From Fulvivirga lutea (GTDB lineage: Bacteria > Bacteroidota > Bacteroidia > Cytophagales > Cyclobacteriaceae): a stretch of 64,000 bases of DNA. Position 1 is the first letter of the stretch. The number at the start of each line of letters is the position of its first letter. Made by a program: the position numbers and the translations under genes. The DNA is taken from assembly GCF_017068455.1 (NCBI RefSeq), contig NZ_CP070608.1, forward strand, positions 1,531,488-1,595,487. Reading direction: 5' to 3'. Shown here piece by piece: positions 7,707 to 17,418 of this stretch. A model generated the notes under the pieces. The model made no database searches. It was not told the DNA's origin and was given only the letters and a program-made list of their open reading frames with translations.

Positions 7707-10700
7707 ATGGTTAATTCATTGCATAATACTCTTAAGTCTATCGGGCACATCCTTGATCAAATTGACCATCATATTTGTTTATTAAATGAACAGGGTGATA
7801 TACTTCTGGTTAATAAGGCATGGAAGGATTTTGCGAGTGAAAATGGTGCAGTACACACTTCCTTTGAAGGCGCCAATTATTTCCATGCTAGTAACAAATG
7901 CGAGGCGGAAGTTGAGAAATTTATAGCCGAGGTCAAAAAAATACTTTCACGTAAAAAAGAGTATGCTGAAGTAGCGTACCCTTGTCATTCCCCAACTCAA
8001 AAAAGATGGTTTAAAGCTAAGGCCAGGCAAATTATAGTTGAAGATCAGCTTCATGCGATTATTATACATGAAAATCAAACTACAGAAGTTGGCCTGGCAG
8101 ATGAAATTGAGCTCTTATTAAAAATATCAGAAATCATCCACCACGAAGAAGATTTTTTAAAAGCGCTTAATGAGGTTCTAAAACTATTATGCGATTTTTC
8201 TCAATGGACGTTAGCTGAAATTTGGCTCCCACAAGAAGAAGCTTCACTGCTTAAATATAGTGGCGCTTGTTATTGTAAGAAAAGAGATCTGCAAGCTTTT
8301 TGTGAAGCCGCCAAAGAAATCAGATTTGAAAAAGGAGTTGGACTACCTGGAAGAGTTTGGGCAACAAAGAAATATTTATGGATCGAAAATTTAGCTGAAA
8401 GTAAAGACTTTTTAAGAGCTGAAATTGCAAATGAATTGGGAATTAATTCAGGCCTCGCACTTCCTATTTTATTTAATGATTCGATTCATGGTATCATGGC
8501 TTTTTTTCATGATGGTACGAAGAAAAAGGACCAACATTTATCGGAGTTAATATTTAGTATTTGCAAGCATCTCGGACTTTTATATCATCAAAAAAATCTG
8601 GCAGACCGACTAAAAAAGGAAAAAATATTTATGAGATCCATAGCTGATGACCAGTCAGAGATGATCGTGCGTTGGAAGCCAGATGGAAAGCGGTTATTTG
8701 TTAATCGTGCATACTGTGAAAAATTAGGTATTACTGAGGAGGAGGCACTAGGTACAAGCTTCTACGATCAAATCCCGGCCAATAGCCTAGTAAGAGTAAA
8801 AAAAATCATAAATGAGCTAACACCTGACAATCCTGTCAATTACGACAGAAATCAAATGATACTAGCCGATGGTAGCATCGAATGGCATCAGTGGATGAAT
8901 CGGGCTTTTTTTAATGAGGAAGGCAAACCAATCGAATATCAAAGTGTAGGGCAAAATATAACAACAGCGGTAGAATCTCAGGCCAAATTAGAAGAAAATA
9001 AAGAACGGCTGCAATTAACTTTAGAGTCCGCAAAAGTCGGCACATTTGATTGGTACCCAAAAGAAGATCAACTTTTCTGGGATGATCGATTATTCGAAAT
9101 ATTTGAAGTAGAGCCAACTCTAAATATAGACCTAAATGCTCACTTTTTTAATGTAGTACACCCTGACGATAAAGAGCGAGTGACGAGAGAATTTCAAGAA
9201 TCTTTAACAGAAGGTGGCAGAAGTAGTCATGAAATAGAATATCGGATTGTAATAAATGGAAAGACTAAATATATCCTAGCACATAGTCGAATATTCAGGG
9301 ATAAAAGTGGAGAAGTTATTCGAATGTTGGGAGCCTCACAAGACATCACTGAAATTCGAGAGGCAGAAAATTTTCTTCAATTAGTATTGGATTCTGCCAG
9401 TATTGGAACATTTGAAAATTACCCTCAACAAGATATATCCAATTTTGATAATAAGTTCAGGGAAATATTTGGCATTGATAAGGATGAAAAGGAAGAGCTA
9501 TCAGAAGCCTTTTTTAGTAGAATTCATCATGATGATTTGGATAAAGTAAGATCCCATTACGAGGAGAGGATTAAAAGAAATGGGCTCAATGAAATTAATC
9601 TCGAATATCGGATTGTGGTAGGTGGTAAAGTCAAAAATATCCTTGGTTATGGTCAGGTCATTAGAGATGGTAAAGGAGAAGCTTCACGGATCGTGGGAAC
9701 TGTTCAAGACATCACTCCTCTAAGGGAGTCAGAAGAAAGGATGCGGAAAAGTGAAGAGCGCTATAGAAATATTTTCAATCAACAATTTCAATATAGTGCG
9801 TTTCTAGATATGGAGGGTAAAATATTGGAAATTAATGACTTAGCTCTAAAAACCCAGAGAGTTTCAAAAGAGAGTTTTGTAGGGCGGTATTTTTGGAATT
9901 CACCGGGGTGGGAAGGCGACAACAATTTACAAAGGAAAGTAAAAAAACAAATTGATAGATTAAAAGATAAGGGTGAATCATTTATAACTGAAGACGAGTT
10001 TACTGATCCCTTAGGACAAATACATTACTCAACATCACATTACAGTTTGATACGGAATCAGAAAGGTGAGCCTGAAAACATCCTCGTCCAGGCAATTGAT
10101 GTAACAAATGAAAAACGATCCAAAAAAGAAGTAATAGAAAGGGAGCGTAAGCTTTCTCTCATATATAGTAATACAAATGATTTTATTCTATTAATTCGAT
10201 GTGAAGAGAAAAGATACGTACTTGAAGAGATAAATGATAGAAGTATAGAGTTACTTAAGTTCTTTGAACTCAACATTCCAAAATCAAGGCTGATCGGAAT
10301 CTCTATGAGAGAGGTGTATGAAGATTTAATCAAATATCCTAAAGAAAAAGTTGAAGAAAGGATTAAGAATTTTGATCTAATAAAAGATAATCGAAAACAT
10401 ATATCTTATCAACAAAGTATACAAACTGGTTTAGGGTTGCTTGTAACATCTGTAGATGTTGTTCCAGTCATTCAAGCAGATAAAGTAACTCATCTTCTGA
10501 TGGTAGCTAAGGATATTACAGAAAATTACTTGGGACAAAAGAAACTAGAAGAGGCTTATGAAGAAGTAAAAAAGCTTAAAGCCCAACTGGAGCAAGAAAA
10601 CATTTATCTGCAAGAGGAAATTAAACAGGCCAATGACTTCGAAAATATGGTCTTTAAAAGTAAGGAATTCCGTAGTGTTCTAAACAAAGTAGAACAGGTA

Positions 10701-11570
10701 GCCAATACGGATGCTACAGTTTTGATTACAGGGGAAACGGGAACAGGTAAGGAGCTTATTGCAAGAGCCATTCATAACGTAAGTAACCGTTCTGTGAAAC
10801 CTATGATTAAATTAAATGCTGCTGCCATACCCAAAGACCTTATTGAAAGCGAGCTATTTGGTTATGAGAAAGGGGCATTTACCGGAGCTACCACAAGTAA
10901 ACCGGGTAAGTTTGAATTAGCGGATGGTGGCTCAATTTTTCTTGACGAAATAGGAGATATGACGATGGACCTTCAAGTAAAAATTTTGAGGGTATTACAA
11001 GAAGGTGAAGTAGAAAGATTAGGTAGTACGTCAACTAAAAAAGTTGATGTAAGGGTCATTACTGCTACAAATAAAGATTTGGAAGAGGCGGTAAAAGAAG
11101 GGAAATTCAGAGAAGATCTTTTTTACAGGTTAAATGTTTTTCCTATTAAAATCCCACCATTACGATCCCGGCCGGATGATGTGCCTATACTCGTACAACA
11201 CTTTATATCTAAATATAACCTTAAACACAGCAAGAATGTGAATGTAATTCCTAAAACTGTTATGGATTATTTGAGAGCTTACACATGGCCGGGTAATATA
11301 AGGGAGCTTGAAAATACTATTGAAAGAGCAATCATTCTAAGTTCTGGTGAAACATTTGATTTACCCGAAGTAGTAAACAGCGCGTTTACCCAGGAAAAAT
11401 GGGAACATGATAATTCTTTGGATGTCGTAATGCAGAATCATATTCGCCAAGTATTGAAATCTTGTAATTGGAAAATTGAAGGTGAAAACGGAGCAGCAGT
11501 TCAACTGAAAATTAAACCAAGTACGCTACGTGATAAGATGAAAAAATTTAACATCGAACGTCCGAATTAA
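7707..11570 (+). CDS. GAF/multi-PAS sigma-54-dependent transcriptional activator
   Basis: A very long enhancer-binding protein of 1287 residues (typical members have 450-700). The sensory part holds an N-terminal PAS (about 1-125), a GAF domain (about 129-295) and about five PAS domains between 305 and 940, then a coiled coil. The AAA+ sigma-54 domain has Walker A GETGTGKE near 1008, the sigma-54 contact loop GAFTGA near 1056, Walker B SIFLDEIG and the arginine-finger region [11 protein letters not shown]. The C-terminus has a Fis-type helix-turn-helix of the NorR/FhlA style ([12 protein letters not shown]). It should activate RpoN promoters in response to a cytoplasmic signal, with no receiver domain. 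A -24/-12-like element lies just downstream at 11715-11730. The ligand is unknown; PAS 435-550 and PAS 560-680 look like an internal duplication. Confidence 0.94.
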   Translation: MVNSLHNTLKSIGHILDQIDHHICLLNEQGDILLVNKAWKDFASENGAVHTSFEGANYFHASNKCEAEVEKFIAEVKKILSRKKEYAEVAYPCHSPTQKRWFKAKARQIIVEDQLHAIIIHENQTTEVGLADEIELLLKISEIIHHEEDFLKALNEVLKLLCDFSQWTLAEIWLPQEEASLLKYSGACYCKKRDLQAFCEAAKEIRFEKGVGLPGRVWATKKYLWIENLAESKDFLRAEIANELGINSGLALPILFNDSIHGIMAFFHDGTKKKDQHLSELIFSICKHLGLLYHQKNLADRLKKEKIFMRSIADDQSEMIVRWKPDGKRLFVNRAYCEKLGITEEEALGTSFYDQIPANSLVRVKKIINELTPDNPVNYDRNQMILADGSIEWHQWMNRAFFNEEGKPIEYQSVGQNITTAVESQAKLEENKERLQLTLESAKVGTFDWYPKEDQLFWDDRLFEIFEVEPTLNIDLNAHFFNVVHPDDKERVTREFQESLTEGGRSSHEIEYRIVINGKTKYILAHSRIFRDKSGEVIRMLGASQDITEIREAENFLQLVLDSASIGTFENYPQQDISNFDNKFREIFGIDKDEKEELSEAFFSRIHHDDLDKVRSHYEERIKRNGLNEINLEYRIVVGGKVKNILGYGQVIRDGKGEASRIVGTVQDITPLRESEERMRKSEERYRNIFNQQFQYSAFLDMEGKILEINDLALKTQRVSKESFVGRYFWNSPGWEGDNNLQRKVKKQIDRLKDKGESFITEDEFTDPLGQIHYSTSHYSLIRNQKGEPENILVQAIDVTNEKRSKKEVIERERKLSLIYSNTNDFILLIRCEEKRYVLEEINDRSIELLKFFELNIPKSRLIGISMREVYEDLIKYPKEKVEERIKNFDLIKDNRKHISYQQSIQTGLGLLVTSVDVVPVIQADKVTHLLMVAKDITENYLGQKKLEEAYEEVKKLKAQLEQENIYLQEEIKQANDFENMVFKSKEFRSVLNKVEQVANTDATVLITGETGTGKELIARAIHNVSNRSVKPMIKLNAAAIPKDLIESELFGYEKGAFTGATTSKPGKFELADGGSIFLDEIGDMTMDLQVKILRVLQEGEVERLGSTSTKKVDVRVITATNKDLEEAVKEGKFREDLFYRLNVFPIKIPPLRSRPDDVPILVQHFISKYNLKHSKNVNVIPKTVMDYLRAYTWPGNIRELENTIERAIILSSGETFDLPEVVNSAFTQEKWEHDNSLDVVMQNHIRQVLKSCNWKIEGENGAAVQLKIKPSTLRDKMKKFNIERPN

Positions 11571-11574
11571 CTCA

Positions 11575-11627
11575 CGGCATTTCGTGGAAGTCGATTTCTA
11601 CTCAAGGTAAGCCTCGGTATTCCGTGG
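11575..11627. repeat. Two 13-bp direct repeats, each partly palindromic
   Basis: CGGCATTTCGTGG (11575-11587) and CGGTATTCCGTGG (11615-11627) recur 40 bp apart, about four helical turns, just after the activator stop codon. Each carries an internal palindromic core (CACG/CGTG in the first, CGG/CCG in the second). Spacing in whole helical turns suggests paired protein-binding sites, perhaps for the activator encoded immediately upstream. A terminator role is less likely because the T run is short. Confidence 0.4.
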
Positions 11628-11668
11628 GTTTTTGATTGCATCGATTAGTAGAAACATTTTGAATATAT

Positions 11669-11683
11669 CTGACTATCAGTCAG
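11669..11683. promoter_or_regulatory. Inverted repeat CTGACT-ATC-AGTCAG
   Basis: A perfect 6-bp inverted repeat with a 3-base centre, 31 bp ahead of the sigma-54-like element at 11715. The position fits a regulator site for the downstream signalling operon, though classical sigma-54 enhancers lie further upstream. Confidence 0.35.
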
Positions 11684-11714
11684 TTAAAAATTTAACATCA
11701 AGCTTTTATATTAC

Positions 11715-11730
11715 TGGCACACCCCTTGGT
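11715..11730 (+). promoter_or_regulatory. Candidate sigma-54 (-24/-12) promoter
   Basis: TGGCAC at 11715-11720 matches the -24 element exactly and TTGGT at 11726-11730 matches the -12 element except that GC is replaced by GG. The two GG/GC-type dinucleotides are 12 bp apart, the obligatory sigma-54 spacing. It precedes the STAS-like/kinase operon and follows an enhancer-binding protein gene. The expected transcript start, about 12 bp downstream, falls almost on the GTG at 11742, implying a leaderless message or a later start. Confidence 0.4.
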
Positions 11731-11741
11731 ATAGCGTTTTT

Positions 11742-12140
11742 GTGAAACGTACAAAAAAAGGTATTGTATTAAGAACCGGAAGGCACTGGATTAAAGGGGC
11801 GATATTTTATTCAGAACTATTTGTATCAGAAGATTTTCCAATTGTAGATCGTCAAGCGATAACAGAGCACATTGACATTCTCGATGATTTTATTGGAAAT
11901 AAGAAAATGCTGTTTTTAAGTGACGTTTCAACATCTGATAATATACTCAGTTTTGATGCCCTAAGGGTTTGGGGGGGTAACGAGTCGCTCAATAAACATC
12001 GGTTAGCTGAGGCGTTTGTAGTTAGCTCATTAGCTGATGTATATTTTTTTAAGCAGTACATCAGATTAAACGATTTGGCATATCAGGCTAAAGTATTTAA
12101 TGATAAAAAGGAAGCAGTTAATTGGTTAAGTGAATTATGA
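11742..12140 (+). CDS. STAS/SpoIIAA-like small protein
   Basis: A 132-residue protein without membrane segments. Its pattern of alternating strands and helices, with KKMLFLSDVSTSD in the middle and a C-terminal FNDKKEAVNWLSEL helix, resembles the STAS-like/SpoIIAA-like proteins common beside Bacteroidota two-component genes (the C-terminal NWL helix is typical). These usually bind partners rather than catalyse. The start is a GTG; no in-frame ATG exists upstream of residue 55. It overlaps the next kinase gene by 4 bp (ATGA) and so heads the plus-strand signalling operon. The family assignment is by overall pattern, not by a decisive motif. Confidence 0.65.
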   Translation: MKRTKKGIVLRTGRHWIKGAIFYSELFVSEDFPIVDRQAITEHIDILDDFIGNKKMLFLSDVSTSDNILSFDALRVWGGNESLNKHRLAEAFVVSSLADVYFFKQYIRLNDLAYQAKVFNDKKEAVNWLSEL

Positions 12141-13948
12141 AAATTAGTAAAATGGAGGAAGGGGTTATGGATTTAACCGTTGATAGATTGGATGGATTCG
12201 AAGAACGTACACAAATAAAAGTCTTGTACTTAGAAGACAACTCAAGTGATGTAGATCTTTTAGAAATTGAGTTATCAAAAACAGGTAATTATCTTATTAA
12301 AGCGATAGAAACTAAGGATGAATTGATAAAAGAGTTGAAGGGCGAATATGATATTTTTATCTGTGACTACTGTCTTGTTGGATTCGATGGAAAAGAAGCT
12401 GTTAAAATTGCCCAAAAAATCAGACCTGATATCCCTCCTGTTATATTATCTGGAACAGTGGGAGAAGAAGAAGCCGTTAATATATTACATTCAGGTGCTT
12501 ACGATTTTATTCTGAAGCAAAATCTTAAACGAATACATCGTGTAATTGATAGAGTTATTCAAGAAGCAACAAGAAGAAAACAAGCTCAGATATACCTGAA
12601 AGAATTGGAAGATAAAAACGCTTTACTGAACTCAATTCTTGATAGTTTGGACGACTTGATGTTCTTCAAAGATACTGAAGCAAAATACATACGTGTTAAC
12701 AAAGCATTTGTGAATTATTTTAATATCTCTGAAGAAAATATTATTGGGAAAACCGATCGAGATCTTTTTTGCGCAGAGATCTACAATAAAACCGAAGAAG
12801 CTCATGAGAAGGTTGTAAAAAATGCAAAATCCGTTAGGTTTCATACAGAATACATGAAGTCAAATGGTAAGTTTTCCATTTTAGAAATTGTAAAAACCCC
12901 TATAGTAAGCAACGGTAAGGTAATTGGGTGGGTAGGTGTTAGTAGGGATGTTACTGAGAAAAGACTACTGGAAGAAATGCTTAGACGTAATCAATTAACC
13001 TTAAGTCAAGCTGAAGAAATTTCTGGAGCTGGAAGTTTTGAGTTGAATGATGATCTGGGGGTTTTGAGATGTTCGGCTAATCTCTTAAAGATTTTCCATA
13101 TTAATTCGGAACATGATCAAATATCTCTAAGTAAACTCTACAACATTGTTTATGAAGCCGATAGAGTGCTCTTTATGCAGCAATTTCAAAATGCAATTAA
13201 AAATAAAGAAGCATTAAGTCTGACTCATAGAATATTTATCGATAATGATATTAAGTATTGTAAGACAAGTATTAGGCCCGATCTAACCAATAATAATGGT
13301 CTTTATTATGGTATCGTAGTCAATATGACGCCTGAGCGAAAGCAAGAGGATATTATAAGCAACATACAGGAGAGTGAAAGAAAGCGCATTTCTCGTGAAT
13401 TGCATGACAGCATCGGTCCGAAACTGGCCGCGGCCATGATGTATATGGATCAGTTACATATTAAAGAACAAGATGAAAAAATTGCTAAAGTACGCACCAT
13501 CGTTTTAGATTCTGTAAATGAAATTCGGGATATCTCCAGAAGTTTATCTGTGAAAATGGTTGAAGATAATGGCTTGGAAAACGCCATTGAGGATTTATTT
13601 GACCATATCCCTTCTGAAATTGAAAAGGAAATTAAAGTTGAAATTAATGAGGACGAGATAAGTCCGATGATAGCAGCTCAGGTTTATCGCATCGTTCAAG
13701 AGGCAATTAACAACATGCTTAAACATTCTGAGGCATCTGCATTTAAGTTTTCAATGGTTCAGGATCAGTCAATTTTAAAGTTGGATATTAAAGATAATGG
13801 GTCGGGCTGTAACATTCATGAAGCGAATGGTAAAGGAAATGGAATCAAAAATATAACCCATCGCGTGAAGCGTTGCCATGGTATAGTACGGTATTCTTCT
13901 GATAAAGGCAATGGGTTTAGTATTGAGATTAAAGTGCCAGTAAAATGA
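12137..13948 (+). CDS. Hybrid kinase: receiver-PAS-PAS-HisKA_3-HATPase
   Basis: A soluble kinase of 603 residues. The receiver (about 25-145) has Glu33-Asp34, Asp77 in ICDYCL and Lys127. Two PAS-type domains follow (about 163-280 and 290-400). The dimerisation domain is of the NarX/DesK HisKA_3 type, with His423 in SRELHDSIGPKLA, and the HATPase ends with KDNGSGC and GNGIKNI. HisKA_3 kinases usually pair with NarL/LuxR regulators, and one closes this same operon at 16065. The gene overlaps both neighbours by 4 bp. The first ATG (MKISKMEEG) is in the overlap; a later start at residue 6 or 11 is also possible. Confidence 0.92.
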   Translation: MKISKMEEGVMDLTVDRLDGFEERTQIKVLYLEDNSSDVDLLEIELSKTGNYLIKAIETKDELIKELKGEYDIFICDYCLVGFDGKEAVKIAQKIRPDIPPVILSGTVGEEEAVNILHSGAYDFILKQNLKRIHRVIDRVIQEATRRKQAQIYLKELEDKNALLNSILDSLDDLMFFKDTEAKYIRVNKAFVNYFNISEENIIGKTDRDLFCAEIYNKTEEAHEKVVKNAKSVRFHTEYMKSNGKFSILEIVKTPIVSNGKVIGWVGVSRDVTEKRLLEEMLRRNQLTLSQAEEISGAGSFELNDDLGVLRCSANLLKIFHINSEHDQISLSKLYNIVYEADRVLFMQQFQNAIKNKEALSLTHRIFIDNDIKYCKTSIRPDLTNNNGLYYGIVVNMTPERKQEDIISNIQESERKRISRELHDSIGPKLAAAMMYMDQLHIKEQDEKIAKVRTIVLDSVNEIRDISRSLSVKMVEDNGLENAIEDLFDHIPSEIEKEIKVEINEDEISPMIAAQVYRIVQEAINNMLKHSEASAFKFSMVQDQSILKLDIKDNGSGCNIHEANGKGNGIKNITHRVKRCHGIVRYSSDKGNGFSIEIKVPVK

Positions 13949-15534
13949 TAAAGTGGTTGAAGTCCATATTCGCCAAAAAGAGAAATGTGATTAACACTTT
14001 ACTACTCTATGTTGTAGTAGCACTTATCTCATTTTCTTTTACTGGTGAAAGTAACATTAAAAATAGTAAGTCGACATCCACGGAAGCTCATCAGGAAGTA
14101 AGTCATAGCATTACTTCCAAAAGTATGACTCAGAGCTCGAGCAATGGCAATATATTTCCTGCATCACAACAATCAAACGATCATGATTGGTGGGCTGGAA
14201 TTATAACTCCAATAGCGCTGTTTTTGGTCTTTACAGTCGGCTTTATCACCAATGGATTGCTGTACTATAATTCTCGTAAGCAAGCAGCCATCGAAAAATT
14301 AAAAAAGTTAAAAAGAATTAACGAGATTCTTGAAAAACGGATAGCGGAACAAACCAGTCAATTAAATAATGACAAAAAGGAGCTTGAGATTCAATCCAAC
14401 AAATTGAATTTGGCTTTACAAGTAGGAAATATTGGTATTTGGGATTGGGATCTACACAGTGGTTCTTTGGAATGGGATAGCTGTATGTTGCATATATTCA
14501 ATTATCAACCACATGAATTAAACAATTCCTATGAAGATTTTGCAAATCGCGTACATCCAGAAGATTTAAATCGTGTAAAGGATGAAATTGAAAAATCGAT
14601 AGCTTCTCATGAATTATTTAGATCTGAATTTAGACTTCAATTAAAGAATGGTGATATAAAGTATTTGACAGGAATGGGCTGTGTCATCTACAATGATCAA
14701 AGCGAAGCCGTGAGAATGATAGGCACCAACCAGGACGTTACGCACACCAGACTGATACAAAAGAAGCTGGAACTCACCAATGAACAGCTGGAAGAAAAAG
14801 TAGCCTTGCGTACTATTGAGTTGGCCGAAAAAATAAAAGAGTTAGAGGAAGTAAATGCCGATCTCAGATCGTTCAGCTATTCGGTATCGCATGACCTGCG
14901 AGCCCCTCTTCGTGCCTTAAGTGGGTTTTCTGATGCACTTTATGAAAGTTTTGGTGATGCTCTAGGAGAAAAAGGCAACCGATGGGTCAATTTTATTAAA
15001 AAGAATGCCGCACATATGGATGATCTTATTGAAGATATTCTAGCATTATCAAGAACTACTCAGCGTCCCATCAGTAAGACGGTCGTGGATATGAAATCAC
15101 TTGCCTTAACAGTATTTGAAGAAAATAAACTTCTATTTCCAAATGTTAAGTTCAATTTTCAAGTGGATGACCTTGAAAATGTGTCAGCTGATGCCGGACT
15201 CATGAAACAACTGTGGCAAAACTTAATTTCCAATGCCATGAAATATTCTTCTCAGAATGAGAACGCAACCATTACAATAAGCAATACAGTGAGTTCAACT
15301 AAGGTCACGTACAGCATAAAGGACAATGGGGTAGGATTTGACGATCAATATAAAGATAAATTATTTGTACTCTTTCAGCGCCTGCACTCCAGCGCTGAGT
15401 TTGAAGGAACGGGCATTGGTCTTACCATAGCCAAAAAAATAGTAGTAAAGCATGGGGGTGAAATTTGGGGTGAAAGTAAGGGGCAAGGTGCCACGTTTTA
15501 TTTTTCACTTCCATTAATAAAAAAGAAAATATGA
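13945..15534 (+). CDS. Membrane PAS sensor histidine kinase
   Basis: A 529-residue kinase with two membrane segments (about 16-36 and 88-112) enclosing a Ser/Thr/Asn-rich periplasmic loop of about 50 residues, then a coiled coil, one PAS_3 domain (about 150-265), HisKA with His316 in SYSVSHDLRAPLRAL and a HATPase (DNGVGFD, GTGIGLTIAKKI). The kinase core closely resembles that of the ethylene-receptor-like kinase at 4707-6485, and like it is followed directly by an Rcp1-type receiver (4-bp overlap). The periplasmic loop is short and low in complexity, so the PAS domain is the likelier sensor. Confidence 0.92.
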   Translation: MIKWLKSIFAKKRNVINTLLLYVVVALISFSFTGESNIKNSKSTSTEAHQEVSHSITSKSMTQSSSNGNIFPASQQSNDHDWWAGIITPIALFLVFTVGFITNGLLYYNSRKQAAIEKLKKLKRINEILEKRIAEQTSQLNNDKKELEIQSNKLNLALQVGNIGIWDWDLHSGSLEWDSCMLHIFNYQPHELNNSYEDFANRVHPEDLNRVKDEIEKSIASHELFRSEFRLQLKNGDIKYLTGMGCVIYNDQSEAVRMIGTNQDVTHTRLIQKKLELTNEQLEEKVALRTIELAEKIKELEEVNADLRSFSYSVSHDLRAPLRALSGFSDALYESFGDALGEKGNRWVNFIKKNAAHMDDLIEDILALSRTTQRPISKTVVDMKSLALTVFEENKLLFPNVKFNFQVDDLENVSADAGLMKQLWQNLISNAMKYSSQNENATITISNTVSSTKVTYSIKDNGVGFDDQYKDKLFVLFQRLHSSAEFEGTGIGLTIAKKIVVKHGGEIWGESKGQGATFYFSLPLIKKKI

Positions 15535-15983
15535 TAAACGAATCAAATATAGTACAAATACTTCTTGTTGAAGATCGAGAAGAGGATGGGGAACTGGCGC
15601 TAATGGGCCTGGAATCTCTAGTAAATAATATTAAATGGGTAAAGGATGGAGCGGAGGCTCTGGATTTTTTGTTCGGAAGAGGTATGTACGAGGGAAGGTC
15701 AATTAATGAACAACCAAGACTTATTTTGTTGGACATTAATCTTCCAAAGGTTAACGGATTAGAAGTTTTAAAAGAAATTAGGAGTAATCCAATTACTAAA
15801 GCCATTCCGGTAACTATTCTTACCACGTCTAAAGATGAAAAAGACATCTATGAGGCATATAATTTAGGAGTGAATAGCTATATCAGTAAACCTGTAAGTT
15901 TTGACCAATTCTCAAAAACAGTAAAAGAAGTTGGTATGTATTGGTTGGTTATTAACACTCCACATATTAATCAGAGCTCATAG
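15531..15983 (+). CDS. Rcp1-type single-domain response regulator
   Basis: A 150-residue receiver with acidic residues in LLVEDREEDGE, phospho-acceptor Asp68 in LLDINLPKVNG, Thr-Thr-Ser switch (LTTSKDEKD) and Lys in YISKPVSF. It is the same subtype as the receiver at 4282-4710, and the C-terminal signature MYWLVINTP resembles the YWLVINYP of that copy. It overlaps the preceding kinase by 4 bp and is presumably phosphorylated by it. No output domain is present. Confidence 0.93.
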   Translation: MINESNIVQILLVEDREEDGELALMGLESLVNNIKWVKDGAEALDFLFGRGMYEGRSINEQPRLILLDINLPKVNGLEVLKEIRSNPITKAIPVTILTTSKDEKDIYEAYNLGVNSYISKPVSFDQFSKTVKEVGMYWLVINTPHINQSS

Positions 15984-16064
15984 CACCGAAATGAATGAAC
16001 AGGTAAAAGTATGTTTTCAATACTGTAAAGTGAGGCAATATTTTATAATTAAAGCAAATTGAAG

Positions 16065-16721
16065 ATGAAAACGATATTATTAATAGACGACCACGAGCTC
16101 ATAAGAGATGCTATTAAATACTACTTTAGTGATGATGCGGATTATGTAGTAAAAGATGAAGCTACAAATGGTGAAGAGGCACTGGAGTTGCTAAAGAATA
16201 ACAGCTATGATATTCTCATCTGCGACATAAACATGCCCAAAATGGATGGAATGGAACTGATGGAAAACATTAAACGGAATTATCCTGATCAAAAAGTATT
16301 AGTGCTTTCCATGCACGGAGATGTTAGTGCCATCAACAAGATGATATCCTTGGGCGCACATGGTTACACATTAAAAAACTCTACAAAACAAGACCTTAAA
16401 ACGGCCATAGGCCAAATATTGAATGGTGAAAATTACTTTTCAAAAGATGTGTATGAAGCCATTATTAATCGTATTGCAAAGAAAGAACCTAAGAAACGAT
16501 TATCACTAGAGATAGAATTAAGTTCTCGAGAAATAGAGGTTCTAAAACTTATCGTAGCAGAATTTACTAATCAGGAAATAGCAGATCAGTTATTCATTAG
16601 TATCCGTACGGTAGAAACGCACAAGCGAAACCTTTTAGAAAAAACGGGTTGCAAAAATGTGGCCGGGCTCGTCATGTACGCAGTAGAAAGAGATCTTGTG
16701 GGCAGCGAACCTACTCATTAA
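16065..16721 (+). CDS. NarL/LuxR-family response regulator
   Basis: A 218-residue regulator with an N-terminal receiver (Asp8-Asp9, phospho-acceptor Asp54 in ICDINMP) and a C-terminal LuxR helix-turn-helix (about 150-215: LSSREIEVLKLI, TNQEIADQLFISIRTVETHK). The ATG at 16065 is preferred to the TTG two codons upstream. It follows the Rcp1-like gene after 81 bp and is followed by a strong terminator, so it is the last gene of the plus-strand operon and its DNA-binding output. The most plausible phosphodonor is the HisKA_3 kinase at 12137-13948. Confidence 0.94.
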   Translation: MKTILLIDDHELIRDAIKYYFSDDADYVVKDEATNGEEALELLKNNSYDILICDINMPKMDGMELMENIKRNYPDQKVLVLSMHGDVSAINKMISLGAHGYTLKNSTKQDLKTAIGQILNGENYFSKDVYEAIINRIAKKEPKKRLSLEIELSSREIEVLKLIVAEFTNQEIADQLFISIRTVETHKRNLLEKTGCKNVAGLVMYAVERDLVGSEPTH

Positions 16722-16735
16722 TAATAAACGGAAAA

Positions 16736-16765
16736 AAAGCAGAGACTCTATTGAATCTCTGCTTT
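16736..16765. terminator. Terminator between regulator and tRNA-Pro, possibly bidirectional
   Basis: AAAGCAGAGA (16736-16745) pairs perfectly with TCTCTGCTTT (16756-16765) over a 10-base loop. A-rich and T-rich flanks on the two sides allow function in both directions, ending the regulator operon on plus and the tRNA transcript on minus. Confidence 0.8.
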
Positions 16766-16774
16766 CAAAATCAG

Positions 16775-16849
16775 TCGGGATGACTGGATTCGAACCAGCG
16801 GCCCCTACTACCCTAAAGTAGTGCGCTAACCGGGCTGCGCCACATCCCG
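16775..16849 (-). tRNA. tRNA-Pro(AGG)
   Basis: A complete 75-nt cloverleaf on the minus strand. Acceptor stem CGGGATG/CATCCCG with discriminator A73, D stem GCGC/GCGC, anticodon stem CTACT/AGTAG, anticodon loop TTAGGGT and TTCGAAT T loop. The C1-G72 pair, A73 and G37 are proline identity features. The anticodon at positions 34-36 reads AGG; most bacterial tRNA-Pro genes carry TGG, GGG or CGG. The CCA tail is not encoded. Confidence 0.93.
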
Positions 16850-16977
16850 AATAATGAAGACTTAGCGTCTCAAATGATTTGCAAACATATAGAAGTCGGA
16901 TTAATAATAAAATATGATTATGATACAGATTATTACATTGACTGAACATCAATTACTCTAGTCTGTTATACGCAGGT

Positions 16978-17418
16978 ATGCAAGTGATTATTACTTCGAA
17001 AGTAAAGGGCGAGCTAGATTGGGTTTATTCCAATTTCGATGCTGAATTATTTAGCTATTTACTGCCGCCCGGTGCTAAATTGATTGCCTTTGGAGGGTCT
17101 GAAAAAGGAGCTATTGTCCATCTGAAATTACCTGTGGCGGGTGAATGGATTAGTGAGATAATTGAAGAAGAATCTACAGAAGGGCAGCGTTATTTTATAG
17201 ATGTAGGCAAAAAACTGCCTTTCCCTTTGGCAAGTTGGCATCACAAACATCTTTTAACACAAGTCAATAGCCATGTGAGGATTGAAGATAGAATGAGTTT
17301 TTCTACCGGCTTCTTTTTATTCGATGTTATGGTTGCTCCATTTTTATGGCTAGCATTTATTCCTAGAAAATGGCAGTATAAAAGCTACTTTAAAAATATC
17401 AGAAGGAAAGCATCCTAA
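16978..17418 (+). CDS. SRPBCC-like (START/cyclase-dehydrase fold) protein
   Basis: A 146-residue protein without signal peptide. The pattern resembles the Bacteroidota SRPBCC ligand-binding family: an early strand MQVIITSKVKG, the segment GAKLIAFGGSEKGAIVHLKL, the PFPLASWHHKHLL stretch and a C-terminal amphipathic part with FFLFDVMVAPFLWLAFIPRKWQYK. Such proteins bind hydrophobic ligands; no substrate can be named. It stands alone and its stop directly abuts the stop of the convergent receiver-kinase gene. Confidence 0.65.
   Translation: MQVIITSKVKGELDWVYSNFDAELFSYLLPPGAKLIAFGGSEKGAIVHLKLPVAGEWISEIIEEESTEGQRYFIDVGKKLPFPLASWHHKHLLTQVNSHVRIEDRMSFSTGFFLFDVMVAPFLWLAFIPRKWQYKSYFKNIRRKAS

Noticed and set aside
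16635-16952. 105-residue minus-strand ORF spanning the tRNA-Pro
   Set aside because: It reads through the tRNA and the end of the NarL regulator; typical tRNA shadow.
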